DNA of 64,000 nucleotides from Flavimaribacter sp024343425 (GTDB lineage Bacteria > Pseudomonadota > Alphaproteobacteria > Rhizobiales > Rhizobiaceae), in NCBI GenBank assembly GCA_965227645.1, contig OZ245773.1:4402001-4466000 (forward strand). Reading direction: 5' to 3'. The notes beneath the pieces are model-generated. The model saw only the letters and a program-made list of their open reading frames with translations, had not been told where the DNA came from and did not search any database. Every line of letters begins with the position of its first letter. Within the stretch, counting starts at the first letter, position 1. This document shows, one piece after another, positions 44,800-52,018 of the stretch. The position numbers and the translations under genes are program-made.

Positions 44800-45720
44800 C
44801 TAAGTCGCGTCGAAACGCGGTTCCGGTATTCCCCGTACGCCCAGTCCCCGGATTGCGAACAGGCCTCCCGCCGATGTTTCAGCGGCAATCTGCGCCTCAC
44901 TCATCGAGAAGCGCGCGGACGTCACGAAAAGGACGTCCATCTGCGGGCCGCCAAAGGCGCACATTGTGGGACAGGTTACGGGCAGTCTGACGTGGCGAAT
45001 CATCTTGCCGTCAGGTGAAAAACAGCCGACCGCAGATCCATCGAAAAGAGCGCCCCAGTAATTGCCGTCGGCATCGACTGTCGCGCCGTCGATCCTGCCC
45101 TCATAAGCCGTTGTTTCGACAAAGCTCCGGCAGTCCGACAATGCGCCGGTCATGGGATCGAGCGTATACTGATAGGAACGATCCACACGGCTATCCGAAA
45201 AATAAATTGTTTTTCCATCGATGCTGAAGGCGATGCCGTTGGAAACGGTAAAACCAGTGTCGAGGCGATGCCAGGCTAGTTCTGGATCGAGCCGATAGAG
45301 CGATGCGTTGGGCGTTGCAAAATCCTGGTTCATGGTTCCGCACCAGAAACGCCCCTGACGGTCCACCTTGCCATCGTTCAGCCGTGTATCCGCCTTTTCA
45401 GGTTCCGGATTTCCGATCCATTCGACTCCAACGGGGTCGGAAGAGATGTCGATTAAAGCGAAGCCGCCTGCAAGGCCCGAAATAAACCTTCCGTCCTCGC
45501 AAAGTCCGATCGAACCAATCAGATCCGGCAATTTGTAAGCTTGCGCGCCGGCGCCGGCGACGTCGGATCGCCAGATTATCTTCTCCAGACTGTCGATCCA
45601 GAACAGGCACTGTCTGCGATCGTCCCAAATCGGGCACTCGCCGAGTGTGGCTTGGCCCGGCCAGATGCACTCTATTTCCAGAGAATGTTCTTCAGCAGCA
45701 GCCGTCAGGTCTTGCTTCAT
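44800..45720 (-). CDS. SMP-30/gluconolactonase family lactonase
   Basis: About 306 residues of the SMP-30/LRE propeller family. Metal ligands are visible in LGECPIWDDRRQCLFWID (Glu), RLNDGKVDRQGRFWCGTM (Asn), TVSNGIAFSIDGKTIYFSDS and RIDGATVDADGNYWGALF (Asp). This group hydrolyses aldonolactones to aldonic acids. It is 76 bases upstream of the TRAP operon on the same strand, so the pathway probably uses a sugar lactone. The start is placed at MKQDLTAAAE; a reading from 45759 adds 13 residues. The LysR gene is divergent. Confidence 0.85.
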   Translation of the reverse strand: MKQDLTAAAEEHSLEIECIWPGQATLGECPIWDDRRQCLFWIDSLEKIIWRSDVAGAGAQAYKLPDLIGSIGLCEDGRFISGLAGGFALIDISSDPVGVEWIGNPEPEKADTRLNDGKVDRQGRFWCGTMNQDFATPNASLYRLDPELAWHRLDTGFTVSNGIAFSIDGKTIYFSDSRVDRSYQYTLDPMTGALSDCRSFVETTAYEGRIDGATVDADGNYWGALFDGSAVGCFSPDGKMIRHVRLPVTCPTMCAFGGPQMDVLFVTSARFSMSEAQIAAETSAGGLFAIRGLGVRGIPEPRFDAT

Positions 45721-45809
45721 GAGCCACTTGTTTCCTCTTCCCGAAGAACAGGCTAGCAAGATCGAATAACTTTGGATAATGTATTTTATAACACTGTTAA
45801 ATTTAAATT

Positions 45810-46733
45810 ATGAATATCACACTGAGACAACTCCAATATGTGGTCACAGCGTCGCAGGAAGGCTCGATCCTCGGCGCGGCGAACACCCTGAACATCTCGA
45901 CGTCATCCATCCTGATGGCTATCGAAAAATTTGAAAGAGAGTTCGGCATCCAGGTCTTCGTACGCCAGCGATCCAAGGGATTGGTTACGACGACGGCAGG
46001 CGAAAGGGCCATTGCACGAACCATCCGGATGCTCGATGAGGCGGAATCCTATTTCCGCGACGTCAGCGGCAGCGATCAGGAATTGTCGGGCGAATTGCGC
46101 GTCGGTTCCTTCACCTCGATATCGCCGAGCATCGCGCCACAGGTCATCCGCGACCTGAATGAAGCCTACCCGAAACTGATCGTTCATCTTTCCGAGGGCG
46201 ACATCATCGCCATCCAGCAAAGCCTTCGTGACGGCGTCGTGGAAATTCTACTGACTTATGACGCTGGCATCTGGGAGGAATTCGATTATGAGGTGCTGGC
46301 GAACGCCCCGCCGCATGTCGTCATCGCCGAAGACGATCCGCTGGCCGCAAAAGACAGGATTTCGCTCAAGGATCTCGCCGAGAAAACACTACTCCTGCTG
46401 AACCTTCCGCAATCGAGGACCTACATCAACTCGCTGTTCGAGAGGGCCGGGGTCAGCCCCGGACGTATCCAGCGCCTGGAATCTTTCGAGATGATCCGCA
46501 GTTCCGCGGCGGCGGGACTCGGTATCGGCATCCTGAACGTGCGCCCCTTCACCGACAACACCTATGGCGGACTGAAGGTTGTTTGCCGCCCATTGGTGGA
46601 ATCCGATTTGAGCCCGAACATCGTTCTCGCCATGCGGCGCGGCGGTCGTCTCAGCCGAAGAGCCCAGGCGTTTTCGAGTTACTGCCGAAGATTCTTCGTG
46701 CCGGAAAATGTAGAGCGGCTTTTCGTGAAATGA
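45810..46733 (+). CDS. LysR family transcriptional regulator
   Basis: A 307-residue LysR protein with the N-terminal winged helix (LRQLQYVVTASQEGSILGAANTL, then SSILMAIEKFEREFGIQVF) and an effector domain with GELRVGSFTSISPSIAPQVI and SSAAAGLGIGILNVRPF. It is divergent from the lactonase gene across an 89-base AT-rich gap that should contain its operator. It likely controls the lactonase-TRAP-ThDP cluster; that is inferred from position. Its HTH is slightly unusual in having few of the common polar residues. Confidence 0.9.
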   Translation: MNITLRQLQYVVTASQEGSILGAANTLNISTSSILMAIEKFEREFGIQVFVRQRSKGLVTTTAGERAIARTIRMLDEAESYFRDVSGSDQELSGELRVGSFTSISPSIAPQVIRDLNEAYPKLIVHLSEGDIIAIQQSLRDGVVEILLTYDAGIWEEFDYEVLANAPPHVVIAEDDPLAAKDRISLKDLAEKTLLLLNLPQSRTYINSLFERAGVSPGRIQRLESFEMIRSSAAAGLGIGILNVRPFTDNTYGGLKVVCRPLVESDLSPNIVLAMRRGGRLSRRAQAFSSYCRRFFVPENVERLFVK

Positions 46734-47033
46734 CGGGTTTCAAGCGGCGCCCGGATATATCTTCCAGCTATCATTCATCCGCTTTGGAAGGCTTCAGAAG
46801 CTCGTCACAAGCCTGACTATAGGAGCAAGAAAGTAATAGCTGTAATGTCCGCCATGTCAGCGGCTTCAATCCTACCGGCCAACGAGGCGACATTTTGTGA
46901 TGCACAAAGATCAACCAAATCGTTGAGGTAGAGCAGCTTCTGGTTGGTCTTCCCTGTGCGTGCGAGGTGATCGACAATGAACTGAACCGCCCGGCCGGTC
47001 CGCCTGAAAATTGAAGAGTAAAAGGGAATAACA
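46734..47033. other. 300-bp gap before the dehydrogenase gene
   Basis: No gene is recognised. A minus-strand frame of about 75 codons (ending at 46817) reads as plausible protein, with stretches such as RAVQFIVDHLARTGK and KLLYLNDLVDLCASQ, but matches no family I know. It may be a gene remnant or chance. Confidence 0.4.
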
Positions 47034-48077
47034 ATGTCCATTGCCCTGGTTCTGGAAGAAAAAGACAAGCTGACGCTCAGAGAGATCGCTTTGCCCGATG
47101 CGTTGGGTCCCGATGATGTCCGCATCGCAATCGACACAGTGGGGATTTGCGGCAGCGATGTGCATTACTACACCCATGGCAGGATCGGCCACTTTGTGGT
47201 TCGCGAACCCATGGTGCTCGGACATGAAGCCGCCGGGGTAGTCACCGAGGTCGGAGGCCGGGTCAGTCATCTTTCTGTCGGAGATCGGGTCTGCATGGAG
47301 CCTGGCGTTCCAAACTTGGCCTCGAAAGCCGCGAAGATGGGCGCCTACAATGTCGATCCCGACGTGCGTTTCTGGGCGACGCCGCCGGTGCATGGTTGCC
47401 TGACGCCATCCGTCGTCCACCCGGCGGCCTTTACCTATCGCCTGCCGGACCATATCAGTTTCGCCGAAGGCGCAATGGTGGAGCCTTTCGCCATCGGCTT
47501 GCAGGCGGCGACCCGCGCCCGGATCAAACCGGGCGACGTTGCGCTCGTGACCGGCGCCGGCCCGATCGGGGTCATGGCGGCGCTCGCTGCGTTGGCGGGC
47601 GGCTGCTCGAAGGTTTATATTTCCGATCTGGTGGACGAGAAGCTGGCGGTCGCCGCGCAATACGACAACATCCATCCCGTCAATGCAGCGCATGAATCCG
47701 CCTCTGACGTCATCGCTGCGGGGACCAATGGTTGGGGCGCTGATGTTGTGTTCGAATGCGCCGGCGCCGCCCAATCGATAAAAGCCGCGCTCGAAGCCGT
47801 GGCGCCGGCCGGATGCGTTGTCTGGGTGGGCATGCCTGTTGATCCGGCGCCGATGGATATCGTGCTCGCCCAGTCCAAGGAAATCAGGATGGAGACGGTT
47901 TTCCGCTACGCCAACATGTATGACAGGGCGATCGAGCTGCTGGCGACAGGCAAGGTTGATCTGAAACCGCTGATTTCGGAAACATTTGCCTTCAAGGACA
48001 GCATCGCCGCCTTCGATCGCGCCGTCGAAGCCCGTCCCACGGACGTCAAGATCCAGATCAAACTCGGGAGCGGATAG
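47034..48077 (+). CDS. Sorbitol/xylitol-type NAD-dependent alcohol dehydrogenase
   Basis: A 347-residue medium-chain dehydrogenase. The catalytic zinc site is in VGICGSDVHYYTHGRIG and VLGHEAAGVVTEVG with the downstream Glu in AMVEPFAIGLQA. The NAD(P) loop is VTGAGPIGVMAAL and the acidic SDLVDEK after it fits NAD. The four cysteines of the structural zinc are absent (PGVPNLASKAAKMGAYN), as in other xylitol-dehydrogenase-like proteins. It would oxidise a polyol to a ketose. A SIS-domain isomerase gene follows three bases later. Confidence 0.88.
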   Translation: MSIALVLEEKDKLTLREIALPDALGPDDVRIAIDTVGICGSDVHYYTHGRIGHFVVREPMVLGHEAAGVVTEVGGRVSHLSVGDRVCMEPGVPNLASKAAKMGAYNVDPDVRFWATPPVHGCLTPSVVHPAAFTYRLPDHISFAEGAMVEPFAIGLQAATRARIKPGDVALVTGAGPIGVMAALAALAGGCSKVYISDLVDEKLAVAAQYDNIHPVNAAHESASDVIAAGTNGWGADVVFECAGAAQSIKAALEAVAPAGCVVWVGMPVDPAPMDIVLAQSKEIRMETVFRYANMYDRAIELLATGKVDLKPLISETFAFKDSIAAFDRAVEARPTDVKIQIKLGSG

Positions 48078-48080
48078 GCT

Positions 48081-48647
48081 ATGGCGCTGCAAAAGGAAAC
48101 CCTCGCGGATCGCCTGCTTGCGGAGCTGCGCCCGGGCCTGAGCGCCGAGGTGCTAAGCCAAATCGACGGTCTGGCGGCGGCTCTGACCGCAGCGCGACGC
48201 ATTGCCTGTTATGGCGTCGGTCGAGAAGGACTGATGATGAAGGCGTTGGCGATGCGGCTTTTCCATCTTGGCCTCGACGCACATGTCGTCGGCGACATGA
48301 CGACGCCGCCGGTAGCCGCAGAAGATGTGCTCTTCATCAGCGCGGGACCGGGGCATTTCTCCACCGCAGAAGCGTTGATGGGGGTGGCGCAAAAGGCCGG
48401 GGCCAAGGTTATCTGCGTGACCGCCGAACCGGAGGGCGCGGTTCCACTCAAAGCCGACCTTTCCATTCACTTGCCGGCGCAAACGATGGCTGCGGATCAC
48501 GGCGACGCCGCCACGTCCATCCTGCCGATGGGATCGCTCTATGAAGCGCTGATGTTCCTGTTCTTTGAAATTCTGGTGCTCGATCTGCGCGATCGGATGG
48601 ACATTGCGCCGGACGCCATGCGCGCCAATCACACCAATCTGGAGTGA
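48081..48647 (+). CDS. SIS-domain sugar phosphate isomerase (6-phospho-3-hexuloisomerase-like)
   Basis: A 188-residue SIS protein. It has the sugar-phosphate loop IACYGVGREGLMMKALAMRLFHLG, the VLFISAGPGHFSTAEALMGVA segment, and the ending ILPMGSLYEALMFLFFEILV. This is the layout of 6-phospho-3-hexuloisomerases of the HxlB/PHI type, but many SIS proteins in rhizobial polyol clusters have other substrates. It lies three bases after the dehydrogenase gene. No hexulose-phosphate synthase is nearby, so formaldehyde fixation is unlikely. Confidence 0.82.
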   Translation: MALQKETLADRLLAELRPGLSAEVLSQIDGLAAALTAARRIACYGVGREGLMMKALAMRLFHLGLDAHVVGDMTTPPVAAEDVLFISAGPGHFSTAEALMGVAQKAGAKVICVTAEPEGAVPLKADLSIHLPAQTMAADHGDAATSILPMGSLYEALMFLFFEILVLDLRDRMDIAPDAMRANHTNLE

Positions 48648-48650
48648 ACC

Positions 48651-48782
48651 ATGCATGGCCGGGTCGAACGCCTCAGCCTTGAAGAGCGCAAGTCGCCCGT
48701 AACCGGCGGCTCCTCGGGCATCGGCCGGGCGATAAGAAAGGTCTTCATCGATATGTATATCCGCGACGCGACGACCCCTTAG
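48651..48782 (+). pseudogene. SDR gene remnant
   Basis: Forty-three codons from an ATG three bases after the isomerase stop read MHGRVERLS...VTGGSSGIGRAIRK, which is the cofactor loop of a short-chain dehydrogenase, then stop. The rest of the SDR is missing. This is probably the 5' stump of a deleted third gene of the polyol operon. Confidence 0.7.
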
Positions 48783-48879
48783 CTCGTTGCCGCCGGGAGC
48801 CAGATGACGATAATAACGATTTGTTGCAACCTTATCAGGTCCTTCCGCATTCACGTGACAACGGGAGGCAAGCGAGAAG

Positions 48880-49554
48880 ATGAAAGAATCGTGGATCGAC
48901 AGTTTTGAGGGGCTGAGCCGGCTGCCGGCCGACATTCGCGCGGAGCTCGAATCGGGCAGCCAACTCGTCTCGGTTCGGGCCGGGACACAGATCTTCGCGC
49001 CAGGCCAGTCACCGGACAATCTGCTGCTGCTGCTAGAAGGCACCGTCAGGGTGCAACAGAAATCGGATACCGGGCGTGAAGTCTTCCTCTACCGGGTGCA
49101 TGCGGGAGAAAGCTGCGTGCTGACCACCGCCTGCATGCTCGCTCATGAAGATTACTCCGCGGACGGGATAGCAGAGACCGACGTATCCGCCGTCGCCATC
49201 CCGCGAACGACATTCGACGAACTCGTCGCCAAATCGAAGACGTTTCGAGAGTTTGTCTTCGCGGCGTATTCCAGACGTATAACCGACCTCTTTACTCTCA
49301 TCGACGACATCGTGTTCCAGCGCGTGGATGTGCGGCTGGCTTCGCGCCTGCTGGAACTGGCGAACCGGGATGAAGTTGTCAACGCCACGCACGCCGTGCT
49401 CGCCACCGAACTTGGAACGGCTAGGGAAGTGGTTTCCAGGACATTGTCTGAGTTTCAGCGCCGTGGATGGATCGAGCAGTCCCGCGGCGAAGTGCGCCTG
49501 ACTGGACGACCCGGCCTCGCGCGACTGGTCAAGTCGTCCGGCGCGCACGGCTGA
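48880..49554 (+). CDS. Crp/Fnr family transcriptional regulator
   Basis: A 224-residue Crp/Fnr protein: an effector beta-roll (IFAPGQSPDNLLLLLEGTVRVQQ, VFLYRVHAGESCVLTTACML) and a C-terminal helix-turn-helix (TELGTAREVVSRTLSEFQRRGWI). The N-terminal Fe-S cysteine pattern of FNR is missing, but a lone Cys is kept in ESCVLTTACML (two Cys). It is the first gene before a persulfide-oxidation cluster, so it may sense sulfane sulfur by cysteine chemistry. A perfect Crp-like dyad lies 34 bases after its stop. Confidence 0.87.
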   Translation: MKESWIDSFEGLSRLPADIRAELESGSQLVSVRAGTQIFAPGQSPDNLLLLLEGTVRVQQKSDTGREVFLYRVHAGESCVLTTACMLAHEDYSADGIAETDVSAVAIPRTTFDELVAKSKTFREFVFAAYSRRITDLFTLIDDIVFQRVDVRLASRLLELANRDEVVNATHAVLATELGTAREVVSRTLSEFQRRGWIEQSRGEVRLTGRPGLARLVKSSGAHG

Positions 49555-49587
49555 TCAGTCTTCGATTTCATCTCCATGGTCTGTTTT

Positions 49588-49600
49588 GTGACTATGTCAC
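49588..49600. promoter_or_regulatory. Crp/Fnr-like dyad before the sulfur operon
   Basis: GTGACTATGTCAC: five-base arms GTGAC/GTCAC around TAT. It lies between the Crp/Fnr gene and the DUF2892 gene, 60 bases before the latter, a fitting operator for that regulator. Confidence 0.6.
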
Positions 49601-49659
49601 CGACATGGCGCGACACGACATGCGATAATCCGATCGTTGATTTTCGATGGAGTGAAAAC

Positions 49660-49872
49660 GTGTCCACGAATATGGGAATAATTGACCGCGTATTGCGTCT
49701 GGTCATTGCAGCGGCTCTGCTTTTTGGCGCATTCGGCGCGGCGTCGCCGTTTTCGGGCGTCCTGTTCTGGATCGCTGTGATCATCGCCGTCGTTTTCGCG
49801 ATCACGGCGCTGGCTGGCTTTTGCCCGCTTTACCGGGTCATTGGCTTGAGCACCTGCCGGACCGCCAAATGA
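49660..49872 (+). CDS. DUF2892 (YgaP-like) small membrane protein
   Basis: A 70-residue protein with two hydrophobic spans and the typical opening STNMGIIDRVLRLVIAAAL and the CPLYRVIGLSTC ending. DUF2892 proteins accompany sulfur-transfer and persulfide genes (YgaP is a rhodanese fused to this domain). The GTG start has GGAG seven bases upstream; a longer reading from 49576 would cover the dyad. The stop overlaps the ATG of the next gene. Confidence 0.85.
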   Translation: MSTNMGIIDRVLRLVIAAALLFGAFGAASPFSGVLFWIAVIIAVVFAITALAGFCPLYRVIGLSTCRTAK

Positions 49873-50303
49873 TCGAAACCGCATTCACGCCCTGGGCGTC
49901 GATGGCAGGCGGCGTGCTCATCGGAATCGCTTCCATCATGCTGATGCTGTTCATTGGCCGGATTATGGGCGCCACAGGCATTCTCGCCGGGTCGTTTAAA
50001 CCGTCGTCCGCGTCCGATTTTGCATGGCGCGCGGCTCTGTTGGCCGGAATGGTGACAGGTCCTGCGGTCGTCTGGCTGGTTTCCGGCGAGATGCCCGCTG
50101 TCGAAACGCCGATGTCAACCGCTGCTCTTGTTGTCGGCGGCCTTATCGTCGGGGTTGGCGTGACATTTGGCTCCGGCTGCACTTCCGGACACGGCGTTTG
50201 CGGGATGGCGCGTCTCAGTCCGCGGTCCATCGCTGCAACGCTGACCTTCATGGCCTCCACCTTCGCCACCGTGTTCGTCATCCGCCACATGATCGGCGCC
50301 TGA
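49869..50303 (+). CDS. YeeE/YedE family transporter, first half
   Basis: A 144-residue membrane protein with about four spans and the family motif GVGVTFGSGCTSGHGVCGMARLS, with conserved Cys that probably handle sulfur. Such half-size proteins form pairs (PmpA/PmpB) thought to move sulfur compounds, and the full-length relatives take up thiosulfate. ATG 49869 overlaps the previous stop. The partner gene starts four bases after its own stop. Confidence 0.88.
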   Translation: MIETAFTPWASMAGGVLIGIASIMLMLFIGRIMGATGILAGSFKPSSASDFAWRAALLAGMVTGPAVVWLVSGEMPAVETPMSTAALVVGGLIVGVGVTFGSGCTSGHGVCGMARLSPRSIAATLTFMASTFATVFVIRHMIGA

Positions 50304-50307
50304 AACC

Positions 50308-50751
50308 ATGAAACTGATCGCAACCTACCTGATCGGCGTCGTCTTCGGCGTCGGAATTTCAATCTCCGGCATGGCGAACCCCGCAAAAGTGCTCAATTTC
50401 TTTGATATTGCGGGCGAGTGGGATCCGTCGCTAATCCTCGTTATGGGCGGGGCGCTCTTAACGACATACGTTGGATACAAACTGGTATTCGGACGCAACG
50501 CGCCAATATACGAATCACATTTCTATCTGCCTGGTTCGCGTAATATCGATGCGAAACTCATCGTCGGTTCGGCCGTCTTCGGCATTGGCTGGGGCATTTC
50601 GGGCTTCTGTCCGGGTGGCGCCCTGCCAGCGCTTGGAACGGGTCGTTGGGAGGTTTTTGTCTTTACAATTGCACTCGTGGCGGGGATCTTCCTTGCCAGG
50701 TTCCTGTCAAAATTCGGCGCGAGCAACGAAACAAACGCAGCGCGAATCTAG
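50308..50751 (+). CDS. YeeE/YedE family transporter, second half
   Basis: A 147-residue membrane protein with the partner motif GIGWGISGFCPGGALPALGTG and opening YLIGVVFGVGISISGMANPAKV. It would combine with the preceding half to form one YeeE/YedE unit in the inner membrane. The persulfide dioxygenase gene follows 25 bases later behind AGAGAGGAAA. Confidence 0.88.
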   Translation: MKLIATYLIGVVFGVGISISGMANPAKVLNFFDIAGEWDPSLILVMGGALLTTYVGYKLVFGRNAPIYESHFYLPGSRNIDAKLIVGSAVFGIGWGISGFCPGGALPALGTGRWEVFVFTIALVAGIFLARFLSKFGASNETNAARI

Positions 50752-50776
50752 TCGTCAAAAAGAGAGGAAACAGAAA

Positions 50777-51724
50777 ATGCAGTTCCACCCGGCATCCTCC
50801 ACTCCTGGCAGCCCGAATGTCGCCGCCTTCTACGAAAGCGCCAGCGGATCATGGCAATATGTGGCCTGGTGCCCGCAGACGCGCAAAGCCGTTATCATCG
50901 ATCCCGTACTTGATTTCGATCCCGCGGCAGGCGCGACCTGGACCTACAGCGCGGACGAAATTCTGGCGTATATCGCCAACGAAGACCTGACCGTGGAATG
51001 GGTTCTCGACACGCATCCCCACGCCGATCACTTTTCATCCGCCAACTATATCAAAGGAAAGCTGGGCGACGCGCCCAGGCAAGCGATTGGAAAGCGGGTG
51101 TTGAAGGTCCAGGAAATCTGGTCGGATATGTATGCAGACGATGGTTTGCAGGGCCATCCCGAGTATTGGGACCAGCTTTTCGAGCCGGGCGACAGCATCA
51201 CAGTTGGTAATTGCAAGATTGATATCACGCTTTCAACGGGTCACACGCTGGCCTCCGTGACCTACACAATGGGCGACGCGGTATTCGCGCATGACACGTT
51301 CATGATGCCAGACAGCGGGACGTCGCGTTGTGATTTTCCGGGCGGCTCTTCCGCTGAAATGTGGGAAACGCTGCAGGCGATTCTGGCCAATCCGGGAGAC
51401 AGCCGAATTTTCGTCGGCCACGACTACTGCAAGGGCGGGCGTGAAGAAGCATGCATGGCCACCGTCGCAGAACACAAGGCCTCAAACATACATGTGAAGG
51501 ATGGCGTAAGCCGCGAAGAGTACATTAAGACACGCGATGCCCGGGATGCGACGCTGCCGTTGCCGAACCGCATGCTCTATGCCCTCCAGGTGAATATCCG
51601 CGGTGGTCGTCTTCCGGGAGAAGACGCAAAAGGCCGTGCGGTTCTGAGCGTGCCGCTGAACCGCTTCACCTCGAAACTCGCAAAAACATATGGTTCCGAA
51701 GACAAAAAGGCGGCGGCCGAATAG
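50777..51724 (+). CDS. Persulfide dioxygenase-like metallo-beta-lactamase (Blh/ETHE1 type)
   Basis: A 315-residue MBL-fold protein. The iron-binding motif is DTHPHADHFSSA, with later His in STGHTLASVTY and Asp/His in FAHDTFMMPDSGTSRCDFPGGS and IFVGHDYCKGGREE. The substrate-type Arg-Cys loop (TSRCDFPGG) is typical for ETHE1/Blh proteins, which oxidise glutathione persulfide to sulfite. It is the central enzyme of this cluster. The chosen ATG has AGAGAGGAAA upstream; a reading from 50471 runs through the YedE gene in another frame and is rejected. Confidence 0.9.
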   Translation: MQFHPASSTPGSPNVAAFYESASGSWQYVAWCPQTRKAVIIDPVLDFDPAAGATWTYSADEILAYIANEDLTVEWVLDTHPHADHFSSANYIKGKLGDAPRQAIGKRVLKVQEIWSDMYADDGLQGHPEYWDQLFEPGDSITVGNCKIDITLSTGHTLASVTYTMGDAVFAHDTFMMPDSGTSRCDFPGGSSAEMWETLQAILANPGDSRIFVGHDYCKGGREEACMATVAEHKASNIHVKDGVSREEYIKTRDARDATLPLPNRMLYALQVNIRGGRLPGEDAKGRAVLSVPLNRFTSKLAKTYGSEDKKAAAE

Positions 51725-51765
51725 GCTTGGGTCCCCGGATCCGGACGACTTCCGGATCCGAAGCC
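51724..51765. terminator. Hairpin after the persulfide dioxygenase gene
   Basis: CGGATCCGGA (51736-51745) pairs with TCCGGATCCG (51751-51760) around CGACT; outer arms GGCTT and AAGCC extend it with an internal bulge. No T-run follows. It may end or weaken the upstream transcript before the SulP gene. Confidence 0.5.
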
Positions 51766-52018
51766 TGTTCACAATCGCACGGACAGCCGCCGCTGCGCGG
51801 CGGACAATAGTGTCGCTGATATTGCACGACGTTCCGCCGTTGCGCAGTTTGACGGCTTTGGATCATGCCCACCAACCGTTAAGCGCGGCAAGATCGCTCT
51901 GGCCGAATTCGGCTATTGCGGAGCGCTGAAGCCGAGCTTTCCGCTCTATCTGATAGGCGCCGCAACAACACAGCGCAGCTTTCTTTTTTCTGCGCAACGC
52001 CTTGCGGACGGATCCGAA
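51766..52018. other. Gap before the SulP gene
   Basis: About 250 bases without a recognised gene. A small inverted repeat GCGCAG/CTGCGC flanks a T-rich centre (about 51972-51994). A promoter for the SulP gene may lie here. Confidence 0.45.

Noticed and set aside
47034..48647. Ribulose monophosphate (formaldehyde) pathway
   Set aside because: The isomerase is of PHI type but no hexulose-phosphate synthase is present; the dehydrogenase partner points to polyols.
48153..49043. Long minus-strand frame across the isomerase and regulator start
   Set aside because: Antisense to two well-supported genes; Arg/His-rich shadow composition.
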